64,000 bases of DNA, from contig JACJGO010000017.1 of NCBI GenBank assembly GCA_014163555.1, positions 62,001-126,000 on the forward strand, read 5' to 3'. The translations under genes and the position numbers were made by a program. This stretch comes from Flavisolibacter longurius. GTDB lineage: Bacteria; Bacteroidota; Bacteroidia; Chitinophagales; Chitinophagaceae. Below are positions 36,099 through 44,228 of this stretch, piece after piece. Numbering within the stretch: the first letter of the stretch is position 1; every line of letters starts with the position of its first letter. A model generated the notes under the pieces. The model had not been told where the DNA came from. It ran no database searches and worked only from the letters and a program-made list of their open reading frames with translations.

Positions 36099-36668
36099 AT
36101 GCACAGAACTGATCCCAGGTATCTCACACTAACGGATGCTGATTTGTTCAGATTAACGCAAAAAGAGAACGACACAAAAGCATACGAAATTCTGTATTAT
36201 AGATATTGGCCAAAATTGATCAATGCCGCGTACAAGCGCCTGGCATCCCGCCAAAAGGCCGAAGATCTGGTGCAGGAGCTTTTTCTCAACGTTTACCAGC
36301 GCCGATCGCAGATCGAGTTTTCTACATCTTTACAAAGCTATCTGAACCAAGCCCTGAAGTACCGGATTTTGAACGAATACCGAACGGCCAATACCCGTGC
36401 TGCTTACAAGGACTTTTTTTTAAGCACTATTTGCAAAAACGATTTTGCAAATGAGGTAGAAGCCAGAGAACTGTCTCAAAAAATAGAAATGGTACTGGCG
36501 TCACTGCCGGAAAAATGCAGGCAGGTTTTTTTGCTCAGCCGGAAAGAAAATAGATCAAACAAGGAAATTGCGGAGCAACTGAATATATCTGTCAGTACGG
36601 TTGAAAAACACATTGTAAAAGCATTGAAAATACTCCGGTATTCCATTGCAGAATTTCAGGCATCATAA
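36099..36668 (+). CDS. ECF RNA polymerase sigma-70 factor
   Basis: This 189-residue protein has sigma-2 and sigma-4 regions. Tyr-Glu-Ile-Leu-Tyr-Tyr-Arg-Tyr-Trp-Pro-Lys-Leu and Ala-Glu-Asp-Leu-Val-Gln-Glu-Leu-Phe-Leu lie in region 2. Leu-Pro-Glu-Lys-Cys-Arg-Gln-Val-Phe-Leu and the recognition helix Asn-Ile-Ser-Val-Ser-Thr-Val-Glu-Lys-His are in region 4. It belongs to the Bacteroidota ECF group that usually works with FecR and SusC. Here the likely FecR partner is reduced to the stub upstream. GH125 follows 119 bases later. Confidence 0.92.
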   Translation: MHRTDPRYLTLTDADLFRLTQKENDTKAYEILYYRYWPKLINAAYKRLASRQKAEDLVQELFLNVYQRRSQIEFSTSLQSYLNQALKYRILNEYRTANTRAAYKDFFLSTICKNDFANEVEARELSQKIEMVLASLPEKCRQVFLLSRKENRSNKEIAEQLNISVSTVEKHIVKALKILRYSIAEFQAS

Positions 36669-36787
36669 TATTGCCGGCAATCTTGAAAAGTTAAGCAGCA
36701 CAATTTGTCAATAGAAAAAGGATACGTTTTTACAAACTACCCGATCAAATTATTTTCTGTTCAAACCATCGTCTAAAAAAACAACTC

Positions 36788-38209
36788 ATGCAAAGAAGAG
36801 ATTTTATCAGGAATACCGGTGTTCTCGGATCAGGTTTACTGCTTAGTCAAATGAATGGCTTTGCAGCGTTTAACCAAACATTTCCTGTCGTACGGATTGC
36901 AGAAGGTGAGCGCCGTTTTCGGAGCAGCAGTGTGGAAAAAGCAATCGCTGAATTTTCTGCCAATGTAAAGAATAAGGAACTCGCATGGCTTTTCAATAAC
37001 TGCTTTCCCAATACGCTTGATACCACGGTATTTCATGAGATGAAGAACGGTGTTCCGGATACGTATATCATCACCGGTGATATTGATGCGATGTGGCTGC
37101 GTGACAGCAGCGCCCAAGTTTGGCCTTACCTGCAATTTGTCAAAGAAGATGAAGCGTTGAAAAATTTAATTGCGGGAGTCATCAACCGGCAGACAGCTTG
37201 CATTCTGAAAGATCCTTATGCCAATGCTTTTTATAACGACCCGGAGAAGCGGGGAGAGTGGGCCAAAGACCACACCAACATGTTGCCCGGTGTGCATGAA
37301 CGAAAATGGGAGATCGATTCCCTTTGTTATCCGATCCGGTTGGCATATCGCTACTGGAAGGTAACCGGCGATACAAAGCCATTTGATGGCAATTGGAAAG
37401 GCGCCATTTTAGCAACGTTGAAAACCTTCAGGGAGCAGCAGCGCAAAGACGGCAATGGTCCTTACAAGTTTCAACGCACCACGCCATTTGCTACCGACAC
37501 GCTTCCCATGAGCGGCTACGGTTATCCCGTGAAGCCCGTTGGATTGATTTGCTCTGCATTTCGGCCCAGTGACGATGCAACGGTTTTTTCTTTCCTGATC
37601 CCTTCCAACTTTTTTGCGGTGACCAGTCTTCGGCAGGCGGCCGAAATGATGTCCACTATTATGAAGGACCAGGCATTTGCCAATCAATTGCGCAGCCTGG
37701 CCGGCGAAGTGGAAAAGGCACTGCAACAATATGCGATTGTAAACCATCCGACGTCCGGAAAAGTGTATGCCTACGAAGTGGATGGATTTGGCAACCATTA
37801 TTTCATGGATGATGCCAACGTACCCAGTTTGCTATCGTTGCCTTACCTGGGCGCTGTCAAAACAACAGACCCGGTTTACCAAAACACCCGAAAGCTGATA
37901 CTCTCTTCCACCAATCCTTTCTTTTATAAAGGAACAGCGGGTGAAGGCATTGGAGGGCCGCACGTGGGACAGGATATGATCTGGCCTATGGCCATTACAA
38001 TGCGCGGATTGACAAGCCGGAGTGATGCGGAAATAAAAACCTGCATTGATATGTTGCGTAAAACGCATGGTGATACCGGCTTTATGCATGAAACCTTCCA
38101 TAAAGATGATCCCAAGAAATTCACCCGCAAATGGTTTGCATGGGCAAATACCTTGTTCGGTGAGTTCCTTTGGAAAGTATATAAAGAAAAACCAAGTTTG
38201 CTAGCCTGA
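36788..38209 (+). CDS. GH125 exo-alpha-1,6-mannosidase
   Basis: This 473-residue protein starts with Met-Gln-Arg-Arg-Asp-Phe-Ile-Arg-Asn-Thr-Gly, a twin-arginine signal, so it is exported folded to the periplasm. The GH125 (alpha/alpha)6 domain (former DUF1237) shows Asp-Ile-Asp-Ala-Met-Trp-Leu-Arg-Asp-Ser, Met-Asp-Asp-Ala-Asn-Val-Pro-Ser-Leu-Leu and Gly-Pro-His-Val-Gly-Gln-Asp-Met-Ile-Trp. The family removes single alpha-1,6-linked mannose residues with inversion. It is the natural finishing enzyme after GH76, acting on imported manno-oligosaccharides. Confidence 0.93.
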   Translation: MQRRDFIRNTGVLGSGLLLSQMNGFAAFNQTFPVVRIAEGERRFRSSSVEKAIAEFSANVKNKELAWLFNNCFPNTLDTTVFHEMKNGVPDTYIITGDIDAMWLRDSSAQVWPYLQFVKEDEALKNLIAGVINRQTACILKDPYANAFYNDPEKRGEWAKDHTNMLPGVHERKWEIDSLCYPIRLAYRYWKVTGDTKPFDGNWKGAILATLKTFREQQRKDGNGPYKFQRTTPFATDTLPMSGYGYPVKPVGLICSAFRPSDDATVFSFLIPSNFFAVTSLRQAAEMMSTIMKDQAFANQLRSLAGEVEKALQQYAIVNHPTSGKVYAYEVDGFGNHYFMDDANVPSLLSLPYLGAVKTTDPVYQNTRKLILSSTNPFFYKGTAGEGIGGPHVGQDMIWPMAITMRGLTSRSDAEIKTCIDMLRKTHGDTGFMHETFHKDDPKKFTRKWFAWANTLFGEFLWKVYKEKPSLLA

Positions 38210-38268
38210 GAAGGTTGAGTGAAAAGGCATCTGCAAGCAAACCTTAATGACAGTAGTAAAATAATTTT

Positions 38269-38361
38269 TGTTTACTGGACCAATCCTAGCTCTTACTGTG
38301 TAGTTGTGAAAAAGCACGTATGCATTCTTATTTTCACAACTACATAGTTAACCAGTAAACA
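38269..38361. repeat. Nested inverted repeat, 93 bp
   Basis: An outer pair of TGTTTACTGG (38269-38278) and CCAGTAAACA (38352-38361) encloses an inner, perfect 14-base pair. The inner arms are TGTAGTTGTGAAAA (38299-38312) and TTTTCACAACTACA (38331-38344), around an 18-base loop that itself contains GCA/TGC. It has no T run. It could be a small non-autonomous mobile remnant with terminal repeats, or a structured RNA or termination region after GH125. Confidence 0.65.
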
Positions 38362-38635
38362 GTCAGATATTTCTGTTATAGCGAATTAAGCTTTTCGAGA
38401 TATTGACTCTCTTCTTTAGTCTAAAGCTGACTTGTTTTCTTCACCCTTTGTTTTTACGAACATATTTCAAGTGCTTGGTGATTAGGTTCCATCAGATCTT
38501 CCAGAACATTAAATAGACTTTTTGGCAGATATCAGCGGTTTGCAACCTGTGGACTTGCATGCAGCGCTATCCTTATTGCATCTGACCGCAAACTTCCGCA
38601 GAAATTACACGACCCTTTGTTTCTGATTGCTTAAA

Positions 38636-38647
38636 TTGAACGTTCAA
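38636..38647. promoter_or_regulatory. 12-bp palindrome upstream of the arsenosugar operon
   Basis: TTGAACGTTCAA at 38636-38647 is a perfect palindrome ending 41 bases before the first ATG of the operon. It is the right size and place for a dimeric repressor operator. No ArsR-type gene is in the window to name the protein. Confidence 0.4.
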
Positions 38648-38688
38648 GCGGTTTTGCTTGTTATCCTCCATATAAAACCCTTTACCAT

Positions 38689-39024
38689 ATGCACGATTCA
38701 TATTATAATTCCGAAGACCTGAAAAAATTTGGCAAAGTCGGGGACTTTCAAAAACCGCTGGCCGATAAATTTTTCGCTTACTACGGCGAGGTTTTTAAAG
38801 ACAGCGAACTTTCCGCCCGAGAAAAATCACTGATTGCACTGGCCGTGGCCCATGCTGTTCAATGTCCCTATTGCATTGATGCATACAGCAGTGATGCGTT
38901 TGAAAAAGGCTGGAGCGAAGCACAGATGATGGAAGCGGTGCATGTGGCTTGCGCCATCCGGGGCGGCGCTTCTTTGGTTCATGGGGTGCAAATGATGAAC
39001 AAGGTGAAGGAAATAGCCATGTAA
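38689..39024 (+). CDS. AhpD-like arsenosugar biosynthesis-associated peroxidase-like protein
   Basis: This 111-residue protein has the carboxymuconolactone decarboxylase/AhpD fold with the redox motif Cys-Pro-Tyr-Cys (Cys59, Cys62) followed by Ile-Asp-Ala-Tyr. The length and this motif fit the protein annotated beside arsS in arsenosugar operons (arsenosugar biosynthesis-associated peroxidase-like). It starts the six-gene operon, with one base before arsS. Its enzymatic reaction is not established. Confidence 0.85.
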   Translation: MHDSYYNSEDLKKFGKVGDFQKPLADKFFAYYGEVFKDSELSAREKSLIALAVAHAVQCPYCIDAYSSDAFEKGWSEAQMMEAVHVACAIRGGASLVHGVQMMNKVKEIAM

Positions 39025-39025
39025 G

Positions 39026-40075
39026 ATGAAATCGCTGAAAGCACAACATCATGCGCTTGCTGATGTTCATGAGCAGTGGGAGATCCTTGCGCATGGACAA
39101 ACGGATTCATATGCTTTGGTGCCCTTCCAGCAGGCGTTGGCAGCATCGGGCCTGTTCCCCTTAAAGCCTTCCGCCATTGAAATATTCCAGGTGAACATTG
39201 GCAAAATGTGCAACCAGGTTTGCCGCCATTGCCATGTAGACGCAGGTCCGGACCGCAAGGAAATCATGACTAAAGAAACCATGTTGCTCTGTCTGCAGGT
39301 GTTGCAAAGCAACACGGCGTTGAAGACAGTTGACATCACCGGTGGCGCACCGGAAATGAATCCGCACTTCCGGTGGTTTGTAGCGGAAATTAAAAAGCTG
39401 GGACGGCATGTGATCGTCCGCTGCAATCTTACCATTATCCTGGCGAATAAAAAGTACCATGACCTCCCGCAGTTCTACAAGCAACACGGCATTGAAGTGG
39501 TTTCTTCACTTCCTTTTTATACGCAGGACAGAACCGACCGTCAACGCGGGGACGGTGTATTTGAAAACAGCATAAAAGCACTGCAGTTATTAAATGAAGT
39601 TGGTTATGGAAAGGAGGGAACAGGGTTGATCCTGAACCTGGTTTACAATCCTGCCGGTGCCTTTCTGCCTCCTGCACAAGCGGCGCTGGAAAAGGAGTAC
39701 AAGAAAGCATTGGAGGAGCGCTTTGGCATTTTTTTCAACCATCTTTTTACTATCACCAATATGCCTATAAGCCGCTACCTGGATTACCTGCTTACGAGCG
39801 GCAATTATGAAAAATACATGCAAAAGCTGACGGAAGCCTATAATCCCTCTGCGGCTTCCAATGTAATGTGCCGGACAACGATATCGGTGGGTTGGGATGG
39901 CTACTTATATGATTGTGATTTTAACCAGATGCTTGAATTGAAAGTTGACTGCAACAGCAATCATCTCAGCCAGTGGAATGGCGAAGAATTGCTCCATCGG
40001 GACATTATCATTGGACAACATTGTTACGGTTGTACAGCCGGCGCAGGCTCGAGTTGTGGCGGCGCTGTTACGTAA
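39026..40075 (+). CDS. arsS: Arsenosugar biosynthesis radical SAM protein ArsS
   Basis: This 349-residue protein has the radical SAM iron-sulfur cluster motif Cys62-x3-Cys66-x2-Cys69 (Met-Cys-Asn-Gln-Val-Cys-Arg-His-Cys-His), then Asp-Ile-Thr-Gly-Gly-Ala-Pro-Glu-Met-Asn. The C-terminal Cys-rich stretch Cys-Tyr-Gly-Cys-Thr-Ala-Gly-Ala-Gly-Ser-Ser-Cys is the position that is selenocysteine in some homologues, here cysteine. Family members form the 5'-deoxyadenosyl-arsenic bond using SAM. PNP follows 13 bases later. Confidence 0.92.
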   Translation: MKSLKAQHHALADVHEQWEILAHGQTDSYALVPFQQALAASGLFPLKPSAIEIFQVNIGKMCNQVCRHCHVDAGPDRKEIMTKETMLLCLQVLQSNTALKTVDITGGAPEMNPHFRWFVAEIKKLGRHVIVRCNLTIILANKKYHDLPQFYKQHGIEVVSSLPFYTQDRTDRQRGDGVFENSIKALQLLNEVGYGKEGTGLILNLVYNPAGAFLPPAQAALEKEYKKALEERFGIFFNHLFTITNMPISRYLDYLLTSGNYEKYMQKLTEAYNPSAASNVMCRTTISVGWDGYLYDCDFNQMLELKVDCNSNHLSQWNGEELLHRDIIIGQHCYGCTAGAGSSCGGAVT

Positions 40076-40088
40076 AACATTATTCATT

Positions 40089-40901
40089 ATGCAAGCATTT
40101 GAAAAAGCAAGGAATTATTTAATTGAAAGGAAAATCATTAATCCGCAAATCGGGATTGTTCTGGGAACGGGACTCAACCAAATCCTGCAACATATCAAAG
40201 TTGAAGTGACTATTCCGTATGCTGAAATTCCCGGTTTCCCAGTAGCAACGGTTGAATTTCACAAAGGGAATTTGATCTACGGCTCGATAGGGAGTAAAAA
40301 AGTGGTGGTGATGCAGGGCCGCTTTCATGCATATGAAGGCTATAGCCTGCAGGAAATTGTTTTTCCGGTTCGCGTCATGAAACTATTGGGCATTCAAAAA
40401 CTTTTTCTTTCCAATGCAGCCGGTGGCATCAACCACAATTTTAAAAAAGGTGACCTGGCATTGGTGGATGATCATATCAACCTGCTTTCGGGAAACCCGT
40501 TGAGCGGAAAAAATTTTGATGAACTGGGTCCACGTTTCCCGGATATGAGCGAACCGTATGATGTTGCATTAAAGCAACGCTTGCAGCAAAAAGCAGAGGA
40601 ACTCCGAATTGAAGTAAAGAAAGGTGTTTATGTGGCTGTGCATGGTCCGAACCTGGAAACAAAAGCGGAATACCGCTATTTGAAAATCATTGGTGCGGAT
40701 ATGGTTGGCATGTCAACCGTTCCGGAAGTCATCGCTGCCGTGCACATGCAATTGCCTTGTGTGGCCGTTTCGGTGATAACCGATGAATGTGACCCGGAAA
40801 ACTTGAAGCCCGTAAACATTTCCGAGATCATTGAAGTAGCCGGCAAAGCCGATGTGAAGTTGTCGCAGTTATTTTTAGAAGTGATCAATGACATGCCATG
40901 A
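40089..40901 (+). CDS. punA: Purine-nucleoside phosphorylase (trimeric type)
   Basis: This 270-residue enzyme of the trimeric PNP family has Gly-Thr-Gly-Leu-Asn-Gln, Met-Gln-Gly-Arg-Phe-His-Ala-Tyr-Glu-Gly-Tyr, Ser-Asn-Ala-Ala-Gly-Gly-Ile-Asn, His-Gly-Pro-Asn-Leu-Glu-Thr-Lys-Ala-Glu-Tyr and Met-Val-Gly-Met-Ser-Thr. It cleaves purine nucleosides with phosphate. Here it lies inside the arsenosugar operon between arsS and a glycosyltransferase. It may remove adenine from a 5'-deoxyadenosyl-arsenic intermediate to release the ribosyl-arsenic product. That is inference from context. An upstream start at 39945 would overlap arsS and is rejected in favour of the ATG at 40089. Confidence 0.9.
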   Translation: MQAFEKARNYLIERKIINPQIGIVLGTGLNQILQHIKVEVTIPYAEIPGFPVATVEFHKGNLIYGSIGSKKVVVMQGRFHAYEGYSLQEIVFPVRVMKLLGIQKLFLSNAAGGINHNFKKGDLALVDDHINLLSGNPLSGKNFDELGPRFPDMSEPYDVALKQRLQQKAEELRIEVKKGVYVAVHGPNLETKAEYRYLKIIGADMVGMSTVPEVIAAVHMQLPCVAVSVITDECDPENLKPVNISEIIEVAGKADVKLSQLFLEVINDMP

Positions 40902-41497
40902 AGGAGGCGCTACTGATTTTTGCAAAAAACCTGGTGCCGGGAAAGGTTAAAACACGCCTGGCCGCAACCATTGGCAATGACAGGGCCTTTGCGGTGTACA
41001 AACAATTGCTGCACCATACGGCAGCCGTTACCAGGCGTCTTCCGGTTGATAAGTTGGTTTTTTATTCAGATTTTATTGAGGAGGCTGATTGCTGGAAAGG
41101 TGCCTTTCAAAAGCATCTGCAAAATGGCGCAAGCCTGGGCGAAAGAATGGAAAATGCATTTGTGGTCGCATTTAACAAAGGATACGAAAAGGTGGTGATC
41201 ATCGGCACGGACATTCCAGCACTCGATGAAGAAATCATTCGTGCTGCTTTTGATGCGCTGAATCAAATCGATGTTGTAATCGGGCCTGCAAACGATGGCG
41301 GCTATTTTCTGTTGGGAATGAAAACCAACCATCCTGGGTTGTTTCACAACATTGAGTGGAGTACGTCTGCTGTTTATAGTGCAACTGTCAGCAAGATCAA
41401 AGAACGTGAATTAACGTATCACTGTTTGCCCACGTTTACAGATGTGGATGAAGAAAAAGATTTATACGCCATGTTGTCATTACAAACTAACCAATAG
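40898..41497 (+). CDS. TIGR04282-type arsenosugar glycosyltransferase (DUF2064)
   Basis: This 199-residue protein of the DUF2064/GT-A fold has the Phe-Ala-Lys-Asn-Leu-Val-Pro-Gly-Lys-Val-Lys-Thr-Arg-Leu start. The Gly-Thr-Asp-Ile-Pro-Ala-Leu metal-binding region and Gly-Pro-Ala-Asn-Asp-Gly-Gly-Tyr-Phe-Leu-Leu-Gly follow. It resembles the TIGR04282 glycosyltransferases found with arsS. The ATG overlaps the PNP stop by four bases. It may transfer a sugar or sugar-phosphate group onto the ribosyl-arsenic intermediate. Confidence 0.85.
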   Translation: MKEALLIFAKNLVPGKVKTRLAATIGNDRAFAVYKQLLHHTAAVTRRLPVDKLVFYSDFIEEADCWKGAFQKHLQNGASLGERMENAFVVAFNKGYEKVVIIGTDIPALDEEIIRAAFDALNQIDVVIGPANDGGYFLLGMKTNHPGLFHNIEWSTSAVYSATVSKIKERELTYHCLPTFTDVDEEKDLYAMLSLQTNQ

Positions 41498-41503
41498 CAA
41501 AAC

Positions 41504-42199
41504 ATGATCAGCATAATCATTCCTACATACAACGAGGCTGATCAGATTCAAAATACACTCAGCGCCATTGCCAAGGCCAATCAGGGCCAGCAAATCGAAG
41601 TGATTGTTGCGGATGGCGGCAGTACCGATAACACTGTGCAGATTGCCCGGTCTTGTGGTGCAACCGCCGTTGTTAGTGACCGCAAAGGCAGGGCCGCCCA
41701 AATGAACAGGGGGGCTGTGGAGGCCAGGGGTGAGGTTCTTTATTTTTTGCATGCCGACAGTATCCCGCCAAAAGGATTTACAGAGCAAATTTTAAAAGCA
41801 CACGCATCAGGGTACAAGAGCGGTTGCTTCCAGCTTGCCTTCGACCATCCGCATTGGTTTTTAAAAGCAAACTGCTGGTTTACCCGGTTTGATGTGGATG
41901 CCTTTCGGTACGGGGACCAAAGCCTCTTTGTGCACCGGGATTTATTTAAGGAAGTTGGCGGCTTTTGTGAAAAGCACATCGTGTTTGAAGATTACAACAT
42001 TGTAAAACAACTGAAAAAGCGAAGCCGGTTCCTGATCATGAAAGGAAAGGTTACCACATCGGCCCGCAAGTACCTGGACAACGGCATATTTAAAATGCAA
42101 GGTATTTTTTTCCTGATGTATTTTTTATACAAGTTTGGCAGCTCGCAGGAGCATCTTGTTTCAACCTATAAAAAATTGATCCGGCAGAATAAAATTTAA
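41504..42199 (+). CDS. TIGR04283-type arsenosugar glycosyltransferase (GT2)
   Basis: This 231-residue GT2 protein has Met-Ile-Ser-Ile-Ile-Ile-Pro-Thr-Tyr-Asn-Glu-Ala-Asp. The nucleotide-sugar site is near Val-Ala-Asp-Gly-Gly-Ser-Thr-Asp-Asn-Thr, with the metal-binding Leu-His-Ala-Asp-Ser. It is the partner of the preceding gene, starting seven bases after its stop, and matches the TIGR04283 arsenosugar glycosyltransferase type. The acceptor and the sugar are not known from sequence. Confidence 0.87.
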   Translation: MISIIIPTYNEADQIQNTLSAIAKANQGQQIEVIVADGGSTDNTVQIARSCGATAVVSDRKGRAAQMNRGAVEARGEVLYFLHADSIPPKGFTEQILKAHASGYKSGCFQLAFDHPHWFLKANCWFTRFDVDAFRYGDQSLFVHRDLFKEVGGFCEKHIVFEDYNIVKQLKKRSRFLIMKGKVTTSARKYLDNGIFKMQGIFFLMYFLYKFGSSQEHLVSTYKKLIRQNKI

Positions 42200-42209
42200 A
42201 GCATAACCA

Positions 42210-43292
42210 ATGAAACCAAATGATGATAACGCCAAATTACCGCCTGCCCAGCGTCCGTTTCGGATATTGATCCTATCGGGTTCGCAACGCCGGCAGTACA
42301 ACTGTCCGGGTGTAGATAGCAAGTCAAGAATGCTGATGCTGAAAATGGCTGACATGTTGCCCCAGGATTGGGAAATTGATTATGAAGATCTGGGTAATGT
42401 GTATGCAAGGGAACATATCCAGTCCTGTAATGCCTGCGTGTCAACATCCATGGCGCTTTGTGTATGGCCCTGCAACTGTTACGAAAAGAACAGTCGCAAA
42501 GAACCGGACCTTCTTTGGAACCTGGATATGTATGCACGGCTGGATATGGCTGATGCCTGGGCCATCATCGGTCCCATTAACTGGTATGGACCTTCCAGTA
42601 ATTTAAAGCTCCTGTTCGACCGGCTGGTTTGCATGAATGGCGGCAACCCGGATGAAAAAACAATCGATCACAAGAACCCTGAAAAGGCGATGGCGCTGGA
42701 ACACACAAAACAGTGGGAGGAGATGAGCCAAAATCACCTGGAAGGAAGAACAGCGGCTTTCTTTTGTTACGGAGATGAAGGCGCAGATGAAATGGATGAA
42801 AGCGGCAGGCCAAAGATTTTGCGGCACAAATATTATTTTGATCCGGAGACGGAGCCTTTCCAGAACGAACGGGACGCTTATGCGCCCCTGGTCTGGCAGT
42901 GCCGGTACGGCGGTGTGGAAGTGCCCGATAATTTATGGCAGCATTGCACCAGTGGGAAAAACAGAAAATACAGCGACAACCAGGCAGAAGACATGATTGC
43001 CGAAACAGAATTCATGCAATCTTTTTCAGACTGGGTTAAAGCATTCGAAACCTTCGTTAGGGCAAAAGGAAAAGTTCAGCCGAACAAATACAGGGCTTAT
43101 GGCTTCAAAGCACCGCGGCACATCTGGGCAAATGTAAAGGATGGTATCCGCTATTTTAAGATGATGGTGGGCAAGCCACCCAAATGTTCATCGCCCCAAA
43201 TTCAGCAGGATCTTGGATTAAACAAGGATGCGACCTGGAACCCCAAAAAAGGAGAGGGGAAAAAATTGAGAAAGGGTAATGAAAAAAAGTAG
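42210..43292 (+). CDS. Flavodoxin-fold reductase-like protein
   Basis: This 360-residue protein has a flavodoxin-like N-terminal domain (Phe-Arg-Ile-Leu-Ile-Leu-Ser-Gly-Ser-Gln-Arg-Arg-Gln-Tyr-Asn-Cys). The FMN-binding Pro-Ile-Asn-Trp-Tyr-Gly-Pro-Ser-Ser follows, then a long basic C-terminus. It is probably an FMN-dependent oxidoreductase. Two cysteine pairs (Cys-Asn-Ala-Cys and Trp-Pro-Cys-Asn-Cys) might bind metal or a cluster. It is the last gene of the operon and could supply electrons to ArsS, but this is untested. It converges with the desaturase gene. Confidence 0.75.
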   Translation: MKPNDDNAKLPPAQRPFRILILSGSQRRQYNCPGVDSKSRMLMLKMADMLPQDWEIDYEDLGNVYAREHIQSCNACVSTSMALCVWPCNCYEKNSRKEPDLLWNLDMYARLDMADAWAIIGPINWYGPSSNLKLLFDRLVCMNGGNPDEKTIDHKNPEKAMALEHTKQWEEMSQNHLEGRTAAFFCYGDEGADEMDESGRPKILRHKYYFDPETEPFQNERDAYAPLVWQCRYGGVEVPDNLWQHCTSGKNRKYSDNQAEDMIAETEFMQSFSDWVKAFETFVRAKGKVQPNKYRAYGFKAPRHIWANVKDGIRYFKMMVGKPPKCSSPQIQQDLGLNKDATWNPKKGEGKKLRKGNEKK

Positions 43293-43361
43293 CGGCTTTA
43301 CGGCAGGGGAGAACCAGATTTTCGATTCTATTTCCCACACCGCAGGTAATGCCTGGTCTTC

Positions 43362-44228
43362 TTATTCTGCTAATTTGTTTTTATCGGGAAAAGCCGCTCT
43401 GACATCGCGAACCTCACTAGCCGCCTCCCATTCCCTAATATTTGTAAAAGGCAGTTTTAGCAGGTAACCTATGGTCAATTCATCCGGATCACTGTAAGAC
43501 GGTACGCCGGTGACAATCTGGTTTTGTTGCACATTCAGGCGAATGGTTTGGTGCAACCTGTCCCAAAATGAAAATATTATTGAATAGTTGCTGTCTGTCT
43601 CCTGCCGGATCATGGAATGATGAATTCCGTGCATCCGCGGTGTAACAATCACTTTATTCAGGACTCTTTCAAGGTGTAGGGGTAGTTTCCAATTGCTGTG
43701 ATGAAACTGGGTAGCCCCTTCAAAAGCAATTTCGTAGAGCAGCACGTTCATGGGTGAGGCGCCGGTCAGCAGTACAAATCCTCCGCGGTAAATAACGGAT
43801 CCTACCATTTCACCAAAATGAAAACGGATGGCCGTGCTCAAATCCAAATCCGGGTCGGAATGATGGACCACATGAAACCGCCATAACAGCGGCATTTTGT
43901 GCAAAAGAATATGCCAGAGATAATTGGAGTAATCTAGCAGCAGAAACGTGAGCATAGATTTGACAAAACCAGGCGCCTGGTAATGATAGTTTAATCCCCA
44001 TTTCAGCCGCCTGTTTTTGGACGCCAGGCGCACCATAACCGGAAGCAAAAGAAACCGCAATAATGAAAAGGCTGGAATGGAAATTATGGAATTTATGAGG
44101 AGGCGTTTTACCCTTGGCTGCGTTCTTTTTCGCAGTTGCCTGCTTCCTTCTGCCACCAGTAAAGCCACAAAGATCGCGGCAAGGATCGGCGCACCTTTCC
44201 GGTCAAAAACGCGGGTTATCAGTTTCAT
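43362..44228 (-). CDS. Sterol desaturase/fatty acid hydroxylase family protein
   Basis: This 288-residue membrane protein has the histidine boxes of the fatty-acid hydroxylase superfamily: His-Ile-Leu-Leu-His, His-Val-Val-His-His and His-Gly-Ile-His-His. These bind a di-iron centre. Hydrophobic segments lie before and between the boxes. Such enzymes hydroxylate or desaturate lipids, and the substrate is unknown. It converges with the end of the arsenosugar operon and is divergent from the DUF4142 gene. Confidence 0.88.
   Translation of the reverse strand: MKLITRVFDRKGAPILAAIFVALLVAEGSRQLRKRTQPRVKRLLINSIISIPAFSLLRFLLLPVMVRLASKNRRLKWGLNYHYQAPGFVKSMLTFLLLDYSNYLWHILLHKMPLLWRFHVVHHSDPDLDLSTAIRFHFGEMVGSVIYRGGFVLLTGASPMNVLLYEIAFEGATQFHHSNWKLPLHLERVLNKVIVTPRMHGIHHSMIRQETDSNYSIIFSFWDRLHQTIRLNVQQNQIVTGVPSYSDPDELTIGYLLKLPFTNIREWEAASEVRDVRAAFPDKNKLAE

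Larger units (their letters stand above)
38210..38688. other. Intergenic region with nested inverted repeat and palindrome
   Basis: About 480 bases without a gene. It contains a nested inverted repeat (38269-38361) and a 12-bp palindrome close to the arsenosugar operon (38636-38647), both listed separately. Confidence 0.6.

Noticed and set aside
39945-40088. Upstream start for the PNP gene
   Set aside because: It would overlap the arsS coding end and add residues not found in the family; the ATG at 40089 fits.
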